A program made the position numbers and the translations under genes. Below, in pieces: positions 37,601 through 46,801 of a stretch of 64,000 nt of DNA. The stretch is from the NCBI RefSeq assembly GCF_003335505.1, contig NZ_QPEX01000011.1:310001-374000 (forward strand), written 5' to 3'. Positions within the stretch are counted from its first letter, which is position 1, and each line of letters starts with the position of its first letter. This stretch comes from Bremerella cremea. Its GTDB lineage: Bacteria; Planctomycetota; Planctomycetia; Pirellulales; Pirellulaceae. Below the pieces are notes generated by a model. That model saw only the letters and a program-made list of their open reading frames with translations. It did no database searches and was not told the DNA's origin.

Positions 37601-39647
37601 GCTACCGAAGATCTTTCAGAACCAAATCATTCACTGCGATGCCGGTCCCAACATTGTGCGGGCTTACCCTGTGCAGAACGACGGCGCCGGCTATTCGGCC
37701 GAGTCGGTCGATATCTTGAAAGGTGCACGGGATAACTGGTTCCGTCCTGCCGATGTGTGTGTGGCTCCAGATGGTTCGATCTTCGTCAGCGATTGGTACG
37801 ACCCAGGCGTCGGTGGTCACGGTCAGCGCGATCTCGACCGGGGCCGTCTTTTCCGGGTTGCTCCTCAGGGAGTCGGCTACAAAGTACCTAAGTTTGATTT
37901 CACAACCATCGACGGCTGCCTCGCCGCGCTGAAGAATCCGAACCTGGCAACCCGTTACCTGGCATGGACCAACCTGCATGCCCAAGGAGCCAAGGCCGCA
38001 GCGGCATTAAGAGCGGCTTACGATTCATCGGACGACGCCCGCTATAAGGCTCGCCTTTTGTGGCTGCTGGGAAACATTGAAGGCAAAGGCCAAAAAGCGG
38101 TCGATCTGGCACTTTCTGCTGAAGATCCGAATCTGCGGATTGTTGGTCTGCGGATGGCGCATGAATTGAAAATCCCCGCCACGGAAATCGTGCCGAAAGT
38201 CATCAACGACAAATCGCCTCAGGTCCGTCGCCAAGCCGCGATCGAGTTGCGCTTTGATGGCAGTGACAAGGCATCGCAGCAATGGGCTCAGCTGGCCGAG
38301 CAGTACGATGGCCAAGATCGCTGGTATTTAGAGGCCCTTGGGATTGGGGCCGACTTGCATTGGGATTCGCGCCTGGCGGCCTATCTGGCAGCGGTCGAGG
38401 GGAAGATCGACTCGCCTGCGGCAAAAGACATCGTCTGGCGAAGCCGGGCTAATCAAACGCCAGAACTGCTGGCGGCGATCATTCAAGACACCAGCAACCC
38501 CGCCGAGCAGCTGCCCCGTTTCTTCCGTGCGTTCGATTTCCAGCCGAACGACGCAGGGGTGAACGACGCCGTGGCTGCATTGGCATTTAAAGGTGCTCGG
38601 AGCGACGACGCCGAAACGATGATCATTTCGGAATCGGTCAAGCGATTGAAGAACTACGATGTTCACAAAAACGCCGAGTCGACCGCCGCTATGGGCAAAG
38701 CCTTAGAGAAAGTCGCCGGGAGCCTGGCCTACGTGGAACTGGTCGATCGGTTCGAACAGCAGGACTACTATCCGCAGTTGTTGAACCTGGCGATCGCCCA
38801 GCCTGATGCCGAAGTCGGCGTTGCTGCTGTCGGGGTTTTGCTGCGACGTGGCCAGAAAGAGCTGCTGCAATCGGTTCTGGCGGAAGGGAAGCCAGAGGAA
38901 AAAGTCGCTTTGGCCACCGCCATCGCCAACAGCAGCACCGGTCAGGCCAATGCCTGGATGCAGCGCATGCTGAACGAACCTTCGCAAGACCTGCAAGTCC
39001 GCCGGATTGCGGTGAAGGGATTGGCCAGCAACCAACGCTCGGCCCACCAATTGTTAGAACTGGCCAAAGCAGGCAAGCTCGACGAACAGCTCATGCAAGC
39101 CGCTGCGGCTCCGCTGAAGGTTTCTGTCTGGGGTGACGTTCGTCAGAAGGCCGCCGAGATTTTCCCGCAGCCTCCTTCCAAAGACAACAAGCCACTTCCT
39201 CCGCTCGACCAATTGGTGCGGATGCGTGGCTCGGTAGAGGAGGGGAAGCAAGTTTTTGCCACCACCGGAACGTGCAGCAAGTGCCACGTCGTGAACAACG
39301 AAGGAAAAGAAGTCGGGCCAAACTTGAGCGAGATCGGTTCCAAGTTGGGGCGCGAGGCGATGTTTGAATCGATCCTTTATCCTAGCGCCGGTATCAGCCA
39401 CAACTACGAAAACTGGGCGGTGCTGACCGAAAGCGGAACGGCGATTACCGGATTGAAGACCAGCGAAACGGCAGATTCGATCACGATCACCAACGCGGAA
39501 GGGTTGGCCCGGACGATTCCGAAGAGCGAAGTCGACGAGATTCGGAAGCTGTCGATTTCTGTCATGCCCAACGATCTGCAAAAGCTGATGACGGTGCAGG
39601 AGTTGGTAGATGTGGTCGAATACATCTCGACGCTGAAGAAAAAGTAA
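34668..39647 (+). CDS. exported multidomain fusion: DUF1080, ThuA-like, NPCBM, PVC-type dehydrogenase propeller, HEAT repeats, cytochrome c
   Basis: A 1659-residue protein from ATG 34668, where a signal peptide begins (MTKHLAWLLAGTMIALVAVG, cleaved near QADDDG). Order: DUF1080/3-keto-disaccharide hydrolase-like lectin fold (about 28-230, FDGKTLNGW and GIQYRS); ThuA-like domain (about 235-480, FVPGRPSHGYGAHEH, CIHYGVE, FTGGHNHWNW); Lys/Pro linker; NPCBM sugar-binding module (about 535-675, with DYGIGVHANSVIAYDLP); PVC-type membrane-dehydrogenase propeller (about 690-1110, with EDGDG and FRPADVCVAPDGS); HEAT-like repeats (about 1120-1480); and a class-I cytochrome c with CSKCH at 1536-1540. Covalent union of sugar-acting and electron-transfer modules suggests oxidative carbohydrate breakdown outside the cell. 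A terminator follows. Confidence 0.88.
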   Translation: MTKHLAWLLAGTMIALVAVGSAQADDDGFKPIFDGKTLNGWNGAEGFWSVEDGAITGTTTAEHPTKGNTFLIWDQGKVDDFELKLKYKIVGGNSGIQYRSTDLGNHVAKGYQADIDSGDTYSGINYEERGRGILTQRGEKTIVHDGNKDPKKERFAESADLQAKINKEDWNDYEIIAKGNHLIHKINGVVMSEVIDEGEKDARTSGILALQLHAGPPMKVQFKDVMLKRLPLEKGKKKVVFVPGRPSHGYGAHEHMAGCRLLMLALTENMPQFEAAIYEGGWPADPTAFDNADAVVVYCDGGPGHLLNPHLEEFQKLMDKGVGLACIHYGVETTKGEAGDKFVDWIGGYFEPWWSVNPHWTASFEKYGDHPITNGVKPFEINDEWYYNMRFREGMKDVTPILTAVPPKSTLDRPDGPHSGNQHVRAMVGQPQHVAWAADREDGGRGFGFTGGHNHWNWADPNFRKVVLNAIVWISHEEVPEEGVESASLSEDDLKGLIPGPPPEKKKPAPKKGNKVSQNVKPKFKSPVVTTSTPGHQVDIRVDLEGAKQLFLVVMDGGNGFSCDWADWVEPKLVGPKGEKKLTDLKWKRATADWGNVQVNRNVGGQPLLVNGQAVDYGIGVHANSVIAYDLPEGYTQFVAKGGLDNGGSNQQNGDVTSVQFAVYTQDPGNVSEQAASGSHEPDEAVAALDVYEGLEATLVAAEPDLKSLTNIDIDHRGRIWVCDVMNYRGNNGSRPEGDRILILEDEDGDGVADKTKVYYQGRDVDTAMGICVLGNKVIVSAAPNLIVFTDEDGDDVPDKKELLFTKTGQPQHDHSAHSFLFGPDGKLYWNVGNTGKHVHDAQGNVVVDLAGNQVIDNGQPYFGGMPFRCSLDGSEFEVLGHNFRNNYEVTVDSFGTLWQSDNDDDGNRGVRINYVMEYGNFGYLDQMTGAGWRSPRTNMETEVPLQHWHLNDPGVVPNLLQTGAGSPTGICIYEGELLPKIFQNQIIHCDAGPNIVRAYPVQNDGAGYSAESVDILKGARDNWFRPADVCVAPDGSIFVSDWYDPGVGGHGQRDLDRGRLFRVAPQGVGYKVPKFDFTTIDGCLAALKNPNLATRYLAWTNLHAQGAKAAAALRAAYDSSDDARYKARLLWLLGNIEGKGQKAVDLALSAEDPNLRIVGLRMAHELKIPATEIVPKVINDKSPQVRRQAAIELRFDGSDKASQQWAQLAEQYDGQDRWYLEALGIGADLHWDSRLAAYLAAVEGKIDSPAAKDIVWRSRANQTPELLAAIIQDTSNPAEQLPRFFRAFDFQPNDAGVNDAVAALAFKGARSDDAETMIISESVKRLKNYDVHKNAESTAAMGKALEKVAGSLAYVELVDRFEQQDYYPQLLNLAIAQPDAEVGVAAVGVLLRRGQKELLQSVLAEGKPEEKVALATAIANSSTGQANAWMQRMLNEPSQDLQVRRIAVKGLASNQRSAHQLLELAKAGKLDEQLMQAAAAPLKVSVWGDVRQKAAEIFPQPPSKDNKPLPPLDQLVRMRGSVEEGKQVFATTGTCSKCHVVNNEGKEVGPNLSEIGSKLGREAMFESILYPSAGISHNYENWAVLTESGTAITGLKTSETADSITITNAEGLARTIPKSEVDEIRKLSISVMPNDLQKLMTVQELVDVVEYISTLKKK

Positions 39648-39676
39648 TTTTCTTCCTGTGAGTTACCCGCTTAAGT

Positions 39677-39708
39677 AAAAAGGCACGAGTGCATCTCGTG
39701 CCTTTTTT
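39677..39708 (+). terminator. rho-independent terminator (probably bidirectional)
   Basis: Stem GGCACGAG/CTCGTGCC (39682-39689 with 39695-39702), five-base loop, flanked by five A residues before and six T residues after, so it could work on either strand. Confidence 0.88.
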
Positions 39709-39938
39709 GCGGAATAGAGGGGCGTTACTTTGGCCAAGTCGCCACGAGAAGAGCCTGAATATCGAAATTCATACCGCAAAGGGAGGGCATTCCAGCCATT
39801 CTGCGGAATTTTCTACATTAAGGTGCTTCGCCCAGGGGTTGGTTACGACCTACAATAGATGGTTTGCGTCAACTTTGCGGCCGCACCGTTTTCGATTTGA
39901 ATTGATTCCTCGCGATCTGCTCTCAACCACAGTCTGCC

Positions 39939-42900
39939 ATGATCCGACTTACTTCAGCTTTTGTACTTACCGTTATCTTCTGTTCGCATGGGCTTGCCCA
40001 GGAAAATTTTCCGGCGGCTGATTTGCTGCCGAAAAAAGAAATCGGCGCGACCCGTTTTTTAGAACAGCACCCCGATTTTGACGGTCGAGGGGTAGTGGTG
40101 GCTGTGTTCGATACCGGCTGCGATCCCGCTGCCCCAGGGCTTCAGGTCACCTCCGATGGCAAACCGAAAATCATTGACATGATCGACGGCTCCGGCAGTG
40201 GTGACGTACGGACATCGACCGTGCGTAAGGCGGAAGAAGGAAAGCTGGAAGGGCTCACCGGGCGGACGCTGACCATTCCAAAAAAATGGAAGAACCCCAG
40301 CGGTGAATATCATCTGGGGATGAAGCCAGCTTACGAACTCTTTCCTGGTGGCGCGATTCCTCGTGTGAAGTCGGAACGACGTAAGCCGTGGGACGAGGCC
40401 GTGCGAGGCAAGATTGAAGAACTGATCCGCCAGATTGCCAAGTTCGAGAAAGAGAACCCCAAGCCTAATACCGAACAAAAGAAAGAAAAGAAGGAACTCG
40501 AACTGCGACTCGAGGCGTTGACCAAACTGCAAGGAAGTTGGGACGATCCCGGTCCGATTTACGACTGCGTGGTTTTCCACGACGGCAAAACCTGGCAGGC
40601 CGTGGTCGATACGGATGAAGATGGTGATTTAGCGGATGAAAAGCTGATGACCAACTATCGGGCCAAGCGTCAGTATTCGACGTTTGGTGAAGTCGACCTG
40701 GTTAGCTTTGCGGTCAACATCTACGAAGAAGGCAATCTGCTAAGCATTGTGGTCGACGCCGGCACGCATGGGACACACGTGGCTGGAATTATCGGGGCGA
40801 ACTATCCTGATCGTCCAGAAATGAACGGTGTGGCACCAGGCGCGCAAATTGTTTCGGTCAAGATCGGCGATACCCGTCTCGGTTCTAATTCGACCGGTAC
40901 CGGCGAAGAACGGGGCTTGGTTGCCGTGCTGGAAAACAAGTGCGATCTGATCAACATGAGCTACGGCGGTGCTTCGCCCGAATGGAACACCGGTCGAGCA
41001 GCTCGGCTTTATTCCGAAATCGTCAATCGTTACGGCGTGATCTTTGTTTCCAGCGCGGGGAACAATGGTCCGGCGCTTAGTACTGTGGGAAGTCCTGGGG
41101 GGACCACATCGGCGATTCTAGGCGTTGGTGCTTACATTCCGCCAGCGTTGGCCAGCACCGGCTATTCGGTGCGCGAGCAACTAGCCGAACGGCCTTATAC
41201 CTGGTCGAGCCGCGGGCCGACGATGGATGGGGACTTAGGCGTCGATATCAGTGCCCCTGGTGGCGCGGTTGCGCCGGTCTCGCGCTGGTCGCTTTCGCCC
41301 GGCAAGCTAATGAACGGAACGTCGATGTCTTCGCCCAATGCCTGCGGCGGGATCGCGTTGATCTTAAGTGGGCTCAAGCAAGAGAAGATTCCCTACACCC
41401 CAGAAGCGGTCAAGCTGGCTGTGAAGAACTCGGCCCGTGCTTTGGAAAATGGCTCGGTCTTTGCCAACGGTTACGGCTTGATTCAAGTGGGTGCTGCTTT
41501 CGAGTGGCTGAAAGAGTACGAGAAAGAAGTCGAACCGGAAGTTCGTTACGTCGTTTCGATCCCTAGCTTACGGACCAACCGGGGTGTCTACTTCCGCGAA
41601 GCGGACGATGCCAAGCGTGTCCACGAGATCACGATCGAAGTCGATCCGGTCTTTAACGAAGACGACAAATACGATCCACGAGCTAACTATCAAGCGGAAT
41701 TCAATTTAAAGTGCGACGCAGATTGGGTGACCATCCCGGCCAGCTTCTATGTGCATCACGGCGGGCGGAACTTCAAAATCGAAGTCGATCCTCGTTCGCT
41801 GGACCCAGGGGTTCACTTTACCGAAATCGAAGCCTACTACGCCGACCATCCTGAACTGGGGCCACGTTTTCGCGTCCCGATTACCGTGATTGTGCCGGAA
41901 ACGCAAAACAAGAACACGCAGTTTCACAAGATGTTGCGTTTAGGCCCAGGCGAGATCGGCCGTTCCTTTGTGGAAGTGCCGATCGGAGCAACGTGGGTGA
42001 ATGTTCGCCTGAAAGCGACCAACATTGACGACACCAAGCTGTTCGTCTTTCATGCTTTGCAACGTTTGGAAGATCAAGCCTACAGCAAGATCGAAGAGCA
42101 AGACTTCTTACCGCTACAGCCGGGCGAATTGCGTGAAATCAGTTTCCCGGTGGAAGAAGGCAAGACGATCGAAATGACCCTGGCTCAATACTGGTCGACG
42201 CTGGGCAATACCGAAGTCGAGATGGACGCTACGTTCTATGGAATCGTTCCCAGCCCAGGCACGCTAACGTGGGACGGCAACAACCCGATTCATCGAGTTG
42301 ACGTGCAAGCCGTGCTCGGCCCGATGCAGATCAAGCCGTCTGCGAAGTTCGAAAAACTTCGCAAGACGATTCGCCCGGTGAAAAGCGAAATTATGCCGCT
42401 CGATCCGCAGCGAGATCAACTGCCTGAAAAACGAATGATCTATGGGCTGACGCTCACCTACGAGATTACGCTCTCGGAAGATGCCAAGGTGGCACCAGAA
42501 CCGGTAGCGTATGCCAACGGCTTCGATTCGTACTCAGGCGGTGTTTATGCGATTTACGACAAGAACAATCAAGTCATAAAAACAGGGGCCGGCGGACGCG
42601 ATACCTCGCTCGACAAAGGGAAGTACACGCTCACGTTCTTCTTCCGACACGAAGACCGCGACGAACTTCTGAAGATCGAGGACATGCCGGTTTGGCTTGA
42701 TTTCGAGATCAGCCGTCCTGGCATTCGTACCTACAACAACTACGAAAATGCCTTCAATCGCCAGGGAGGTTTCCGTGGCGAGTGGCTACGTCCCGGCGAG
42801 CTAGTGCCGGTTTACCTGACGACTGATCCGAAGGGGATGCCCAAGATGGCTTCGCCGGGTGACTTGTTGTTGGGGGAAATTCAATTTGGTGATCCCGATG

Positions 42901-43733
42901 CCAAGCTGAACGGTGCTTCGCGTCGTCCGAAAGGCTTTGCCTTGGAATACATCGTGCCGGTACCGGCAAGCGATAAGCCAGAGCCAGCGGCTGACAAACC
43001 GAAGGAAGAGAAGCCGACGCTGGAAGACAAGTTATTCGAAACGAAGCTGGCCTATTTGAAGACCTTAAAAGGTAAGGATCAGCAGGAAGAGTTTTCGAAA
43101 CTGTTCGACGAATTGAAAGAGGCCAAGCCTGAGGATGTGGCGCTGTTGCAAGCCAAGTTGATCATGCTGGACGAAAACGACCGCAAAGATCACCTGCCCG
43201 AAGTCGTTAAGGCGGCCAATGCGGTCTTGAAGGCGATCCCGCAAAACAAAGTTCGCATGTACTTCGCCCAGCGACGCGATCCCGAGACGGACGAAGAAAA
43301 GAAAAAAATGAAGGAGATGACCGAACTGAAAGAGACGCTCATCGATACGCTCTACCGTAAGGCTCGGGCCTATGCCTACATGGATCTGCCGACGGACGAT
43401 CCTGAGCACCCAGAGAACAAAGACATCCGCAAGGCACCCAAGGATGAGCAGAAGCGGGCGAAGCTATTTGAGAAGAGTTTCGAACAACTGTCGAGTTGGG
43501 TCGATACAACGGAAAAGAAGTACGCTCTGCTGCACCTGCGACGTTTGCGTCGGCATGGCCAAGAGGCCGAGGCGCTACAACTGCTCAACAAAATGATCAA
43601 GGAAGATCCTACCAATCTGCTGCTGTACAAGAAGCGTTCGGACATTTACGGCGAGCTAGGTTGGGACTTTGCCGAAAAGAACGAAGAGCAGTGGCGACTG
43701 CTTCGCAAACGAGACGCTTTGCTACCGAACTAA
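39939..43733 (+). CDS. exported tripeptidyl-peptidase II-like subtilase (S8)
   Basis: A 1264-residue serine peptidase with a signal peptide (MIRLTSAFVLTVIFCSHGLAQ). The triad is D58 (VFDTGCDP), H277 (GTHGTHVAG) and S462 (NGTSMSSPNACGG), with oxyanion N375/N376 (SSAGNNGP). A roughly 200-residue insertion lies between D and H. The insertion and the blocks CGGIALILSGLK, SVNIYEEGNLLSI-like AVNIYEEGNLLSI and YTWSSRGPT match eukaryotic tripeptidyl peptidase II as I remember it, and the match continues past residue 900 as beta-rich TPPII-type domains. TPPII releases tripeptides and forms giant cytosolic assemblies in eukaryotes; here export is predicted. The last 230 residues are charged and helical and differ from TPPII. 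It is probably monocistronic. Confidence 0.92.
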   Translation: MIRLTSAFVLTVIFCSHGLAQENFPAADLLPKKEIGATRFLEQHPDFDGRGVVVAVFDTGCDPAAPGLQVTSDGKPKIIDMIDGSGSGDVRTSTVRKAEEGKLEGLTGRTLTIPKKWKNPSGEYHLGMKPAYELFPGGAIPRVKSERRKPWDEAVRGKIEELIRQIAKFEKENPKPNTEQKKEKKELELRLEALTKLQGSWDDPGPIYDCVVFHDGKTWQAVVDTDEDGDLADEKLMTNYRAKRQYSTFGEVDLVSFAVNIYEEGNLLSIVVDAGTHGTHVAGIIGANYPDRPEMNGVAPGAQIVSVKIGDTRLGSNSTGTGEERGLVAVLENKCDLINMSYGGASPEWNTGRAARLYSEIVNRYGVIFVSSAGNNGPALSTVGSPGGTTSAILGVGAYIPPALASTGYSVREQLAERPYTWSSRGPTMDGDLGVDISAPGGAVAPVSRWSLSPGKLMNGTSMSSPNACGGIALILSGLKQEKIPYTPEAVKLAVKNSARALENGSVFANGYGLIQVGAAFEWLKEYEKEVEPEVRYVVSIPSLRTNRGVYFREADDAKRVHEITIEVDPVFNEDDKYDPRANYQAEFNLKCDADWVTIPASFYVHHGGRNFKIEVDPRSLDPGVHFTEIEAYYADHPELGPRFRVPITVIVPETQNKNTQFHKMLRLGPGEIGRSFVEVPIGATWVNVRLKATNIDDTKLFVFHALQRLEDQAYSKIEEQDFLPLQPGELREISFPVEEGKTIEMTLAQYWSTLGNTEVEMDATFYGIVPSPGTLTWDGNNPIHRVDVQAVLGPMQIKPSAKFEKLRKTIRPVKSEIMPLDPQRDQLPEKRMIYGLTLTYEITLSEDAKVAPEPVAYANGFDSYSGGVYAIYDKNNQVIKTGAGGRDTSLDKGKYTLTFFFRHEDRDELLKIEDMPVWLDFEISRPGIRTYNNYENAFNRQGGFRGEWLRPGELVPVYLTTDPKGMPKMASPGDLLLGEIQFGDPDAKLNGASRRPKGFALEYIVPVPASDKPEPAADKPKEEKPTLEDKLFETKLAYLKTLKGKDQQEEFSKLFDELKEAKPEDVALLQAKLIMLDENDRKDHLPEVVKAANAVLKAIPQNKVRMYFAQRRDPETDEEKKKMKEMTELKETLIDTLYRKARAYAYMDLPTDDPEHPENKDIRKAPKDEQKRAKLFEKSFEQLSSWVDTTEKKYALLHLRRLRRHGQEAEALQLLNKMIKEDPTNLLLYKKRSDIYGELGWDFAEKNEEQWRLLRKRDALLPN

Positions 43734-43753
43734 GTTCGACAAGTGAAAACGAA

Positions 43754-43786
43754 GGCAAGTTGGGCGGTGATTGAGCCCAACTTGCC
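43754..43786 (+). terminator. strong hairpin after the TPPII-like gene
   Basis: A perfect 12-base-pair stem (43754-43765 with 43775-43786) and a nine-base loop, starting 20 bases after the stop. It is followed by GCTTTACC rather than a U-run, so termination efficiency is uncertain. Confidence 0.55.
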
Positions 43787-43816
43787 GCTTTACCGCTGCC
43801 GATTGAGAATAAAATC

Positions 43817-43845
43817 TTGCTTGATCGCCCGAATTGAGAAATAAT
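43817..43845 (+). promoter_or_regulatory. candidate promoter for the second PSD1/DUF1501 pair
   Basis: TTGCTT, 17-base spacer, AATAAT (three and five of six matches). It lies about 60 bases before the ATG at 43903. Confidence 0.38.
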
Positions 43846-43902
43846 GCGCAGAGACGAAAGCCTTTCGCATTCCTTCCTTCTATCTCCTTCCTGCGGTGAT
43901 CT

Positions 43903-46764
43903 ATGAGAACCCATTGCCAAACGCTTTTGGCTATCGGTGCCCTCTTTTTGTTGGCGACAACCGTTTCCGCTGAAGAAAGGGAGATCGATTTTGGGCGCGA
44001 TATCCGCCCGATCTTGTCGGGGAAGTGCTTTCATTGTCATGGGCCTGATCCCGAAACGCGAGAAGGGGGACTCCGGCTCGATCAGGCCGAAGCTGCTTCC
44101 GCCGAACTCGATAGCGGGGCGGTCGCAATCGTTGCTGGCCAGCCAGACGATAGCGAATTGATTGCGCGGATTATCACCGACGACGAGTCGATTCGGATGC
44201 CACCGCCCGAGATTGGCAAGACTCTTTCGGCTGCCGAGCAAAAGTTGCTGCATGACTGGATTGCCCAGGGGGCGAAGTTTGCCCCGCACTGGTCGTTTGT
44301 GAAACCAACCCAGGCCCAGCTACCACAAACCTCGCAGCCTGATTGGGCCCAGGCACCGATCGACGCATTCATTCTCAAGCGACTGGATGAGGTCGGTTTG
44401 ACGCCAGCCTCCCAGGCCGATCGCTACACACTGGCCCGCCGCGTTTCGTTTGCCCTGACCGGGCTGCCGCTATCGGTAGAAGAAACCGATGCCTTCGTGA
44501 AAGATACGTCGCCTGATGCATACGAAAAGCTGGTCGATCGTTTGCTGGCCAAGCCTGCCTATGGCGAACGCTGGGCGCGGGTTTGGTTGGATATCGCTCG
44601 GTATGCCGATTCGATGGGATACGAAAAAGATAGTCCTCGTACGATTTGGCCCTATCGCGATTGGGTAATCCGCGCGATCAACGAGAACAAGCCGTTCGAT
44701 CAGTTCAGCATCGAGCAATTAGCGGGCGATCTGTTGCCGAATGCCAGCGAACAACAAATCATCGCCACGGCGTTTCATCGCAACACGATGACCAATACCG
44801 AAGGGGGCACCAACGACGAAGAGTTCCGCAATGCGGCGATCGTCGATCGAGTGAACACCACGGTGCAGGCCTGGATGGGACTGACGATGGAGTGTGCACA
44901 GTGCCACACGCACAAATACGACCCGATCACCAACCAAGAATACTTCGAGTTCTTCGCCATCTTCAACCAAACAGCCGATGCCGATCGCAACGACGAATCT
45001 CCCTTGCATCGCATGTTTACCGACGGGCAACGAGAGCGGCAAGAAAGCCTCAAGACGCAGATTAGCCAGTCGCAGCAGAAGCTCAAGCAGATGTTGGAAG
45101 ATTCGACTGAGATTGCTCTTTCTGAAAACAGGCCCAACGTGGGACGTTTTGTGCGGGTCGAAAATATCGCGGATGGGGCTTACCTGCACATTGCCGAGGT
45201 TCAGGTTTTCTCCGGGAACGAAAATGCGGCGATGAAAGGAAAGGCCTCGCAGGTCAGTGTCGACTACGACGGCCCGGCGACTAAGGCGATCGATGGGAAC
45301 ACGAACGGCGACTTCTTTGGTGGCATGAGCACCATCCACACCAAGCAGGAAAAGAACCCTTGGTGGGAAGTTGATTTAGGGGCAACCATGACGATCGATA
45401 AGGTGGTCGTCTGGAACCGAACCGACGGTGACTTGTTCAACCGCATGAAGTCGTGCCGCGTTGTGATCCTCGACGAGAATCGTCAGCCGGTTTGGGCGGG
45501 ACGGATAAATGCTCCTTTCAATCCAAGTGCTGAGTTTATTCCTCCGCAAACCGCCGATGGTATGAACGAAGCGGCTCGGCTGGAATTAGTCGCTTATCTG
45601 AAAGGGAACTCGCCAGAAATTGAAAAGCAGCGGAAACAGATTGCCGACCTGGAAAAGAAGCTGGAGAACGTCAAGCCGATTGCCATGCCGGTCATGCAAG
45701 AGTTGCCTGCCGACCAGCAGCGGAAGTCGTTCATTCAATTGCGGGGCAATTATCAATCGCACGGCGATGAAGTTCATGCCAGTGTGCTGAACAGTTTTCA
45801 TGCCTTCCCAGCCGCAGCGAAGGCTGATCGACTTACGATGGCCCGATGGTTGGTCGACCAGGAAAATCCTTTGACGGCCCGCGTGGTGGTGAACCGCCAT
45901 TGGGAACAGTTGTTTGGCATAGGCATTGTCGAAACAAGCGAGGACTTCGGTTCGCAAGGAGAGTTGCCAACCCATCCCGAGCTTCTCGATTACTTGGCGG
46001 TCGGGCTGATGGAACACAACTGGGACACGAAGTGGCTGGTAAAGCAAATCGTGATGAGCAACGCCTTTCGTCAATCGGCTCTGACCACCCCCAAGAAGCT
46101 GGAACTTGATTCTCGCAACCAATTGGTTTCGCGCGGGCCTCGTGTGCGATTGTCTGCGGAAATGGTACGTGATCAGGCGTTGGCTGTCAGTGGACTTTTA
46201 AGCAGCAAGATGTATGGTCCAGCGGTGCAGCCGCCACGGCCGAATCTTGGTTTACGCTCGGCATTCGGGGGTTCGACGGACTGGGTCACCAGCACCGGGG
46301 AAGATCGTTACCGCCGAGGTTTGTATACCAACTGGCGCCGGACAACGCCGTACCCTTCGATGACCACGTTCGATGCGCCTAGCCGCGAGGTGTGCGTCAT
46401 TCGCCGGATTACGACCAACACGCCGTTGCAGGCCTTGGTCACGCTGAACGACCCCGTGTATATCGAAGCCGCTCAAGCGTTTGGGCGTTTAGTGTGGCAG
46501 CAAAAGGAATTGTCGTTAGAGCAACAAATCGAGTTTGCGGTCCGCCGCTGCTTAGGACGATACCCCAGCGAAGCGGAAGCCAAGCGACTGGTCGAGTTGT
46601 ATCAGACCGCCCAATCACGTTACGCAGCTGTGCCGGAAGAAGCCCAGAAAATGGCGACCGATCCGCTCGGTCCGTTGCCAGAAGGGGCATCCGCCCCAGA
46701 GCTTGCGGCCTGGACTTTGGTGGGGAATGTGCTTTTAAACCTGGACGAAGCCCTGAACCGATAG
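43903..46764 (+). CDS. exported PSCyt1/PSCyt2/PSD1 protein with an internal discoidin-like domain
   Basis: A 953-residue secreted protein; the signal peptide ends near VSAEER (residue 23). PSCyt1 has CFHCH at 42-46. PSCyt2 (DUF1549) follows, with [10 protein letters not shown] and the family [11 protein letters not shown]. Between PSCyt2 and PSD1, at about residues 405-540, lies a galactose-binding/F5-8-type C (discoidin) domain with [26 protein letters not shown] and [11 protein letters not shown]. The C-terminal PSD1 (DUF1553) has [27 protein letters not shown]. In its paralogue at 19539 the same position holds a LamG-like module. The DUF1501 partner follows after 37 bases. Confidence 0.9.
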   Translation: MRTHCQTLLAIGALFLLATTVSAEEREIDFGRDIRPILSGKCFHCHGPDPETREGGLRLDQAEAASAELDSGAVAIVAGQPDDSELIARIITDDESIRMPPPEIGKTLSAAEQKLLHDWIAQGAKFAPHWSFVKPTQAQLPQTSQPDWAQAPIDAFILKRLDEVGLTPASQADRYTLARRVSFALTGLPLSVEETDAFVKDTSPDAYEKLVDRLLAKPAYGERWARVWLDIARYADSMGYEKDSPRTIWPYRDWVIRAINENKPFDQFSIEQLAGDLLPNASEQQIIATAFHRNTMTNTEGGTNDEEFRNAAIVDRVNTTVQAWMGLTMECAQCHTHKYDPITNQEYFEFFAIFNQTADADRNDESPLHRMFTDGQRERQESLKTQISQSQQKLKQMLEDSTEIALSENRPNVGRFVRVENIADGAYLHIAEVQVFSGNENAAMKGKASQVSVDYDGPATKAIDGNTNGDFFGGMSTIHTKQEKNPWWEVDLGATMTIDKVVVWNRTDGDLFNRMKSCRVVILDENRQPVWAGRINAPFNPSAEFIPPQTADGMNEAARLELVAYLKGNSPEIEKQRKQIADLEKKLENVKPIAMPVMQELPADQQRKSFIQLRGNYQSHGDEVHASVLNSFHAFPAAAKADRLTMARWLVDQENPLTARVVVNRHWEQLFGIGIVETSEDFGSQGELPTHPELLDYLAVGLMEHNWDTKWLVKQIVMSNAFRQSALTTPKKLELDSRNQLVSRGPRVRLSAEMVRDQALAVSGLLSSKMYGPAVQPPRPNLGLRSAFGGSTDWVTSTGEDRYRRGLYTNWRRTTPYPSMTTFDAPSREVCVIRRITTNTPLQALVTLNDPVYIEAAQAFGRLVWQQKELSLEQQIEFAVRRCLGRYPSEAEAKRLVELYQTAQSRYAAVPEEAQKMATDPLGPLPEGASAPELAAWTLVGNVLLNLDEALNR

Positions 46765-46801
46765 TCGACGAATTGTACTTCATGCGAAGTGAGAAGAACT
46801 G

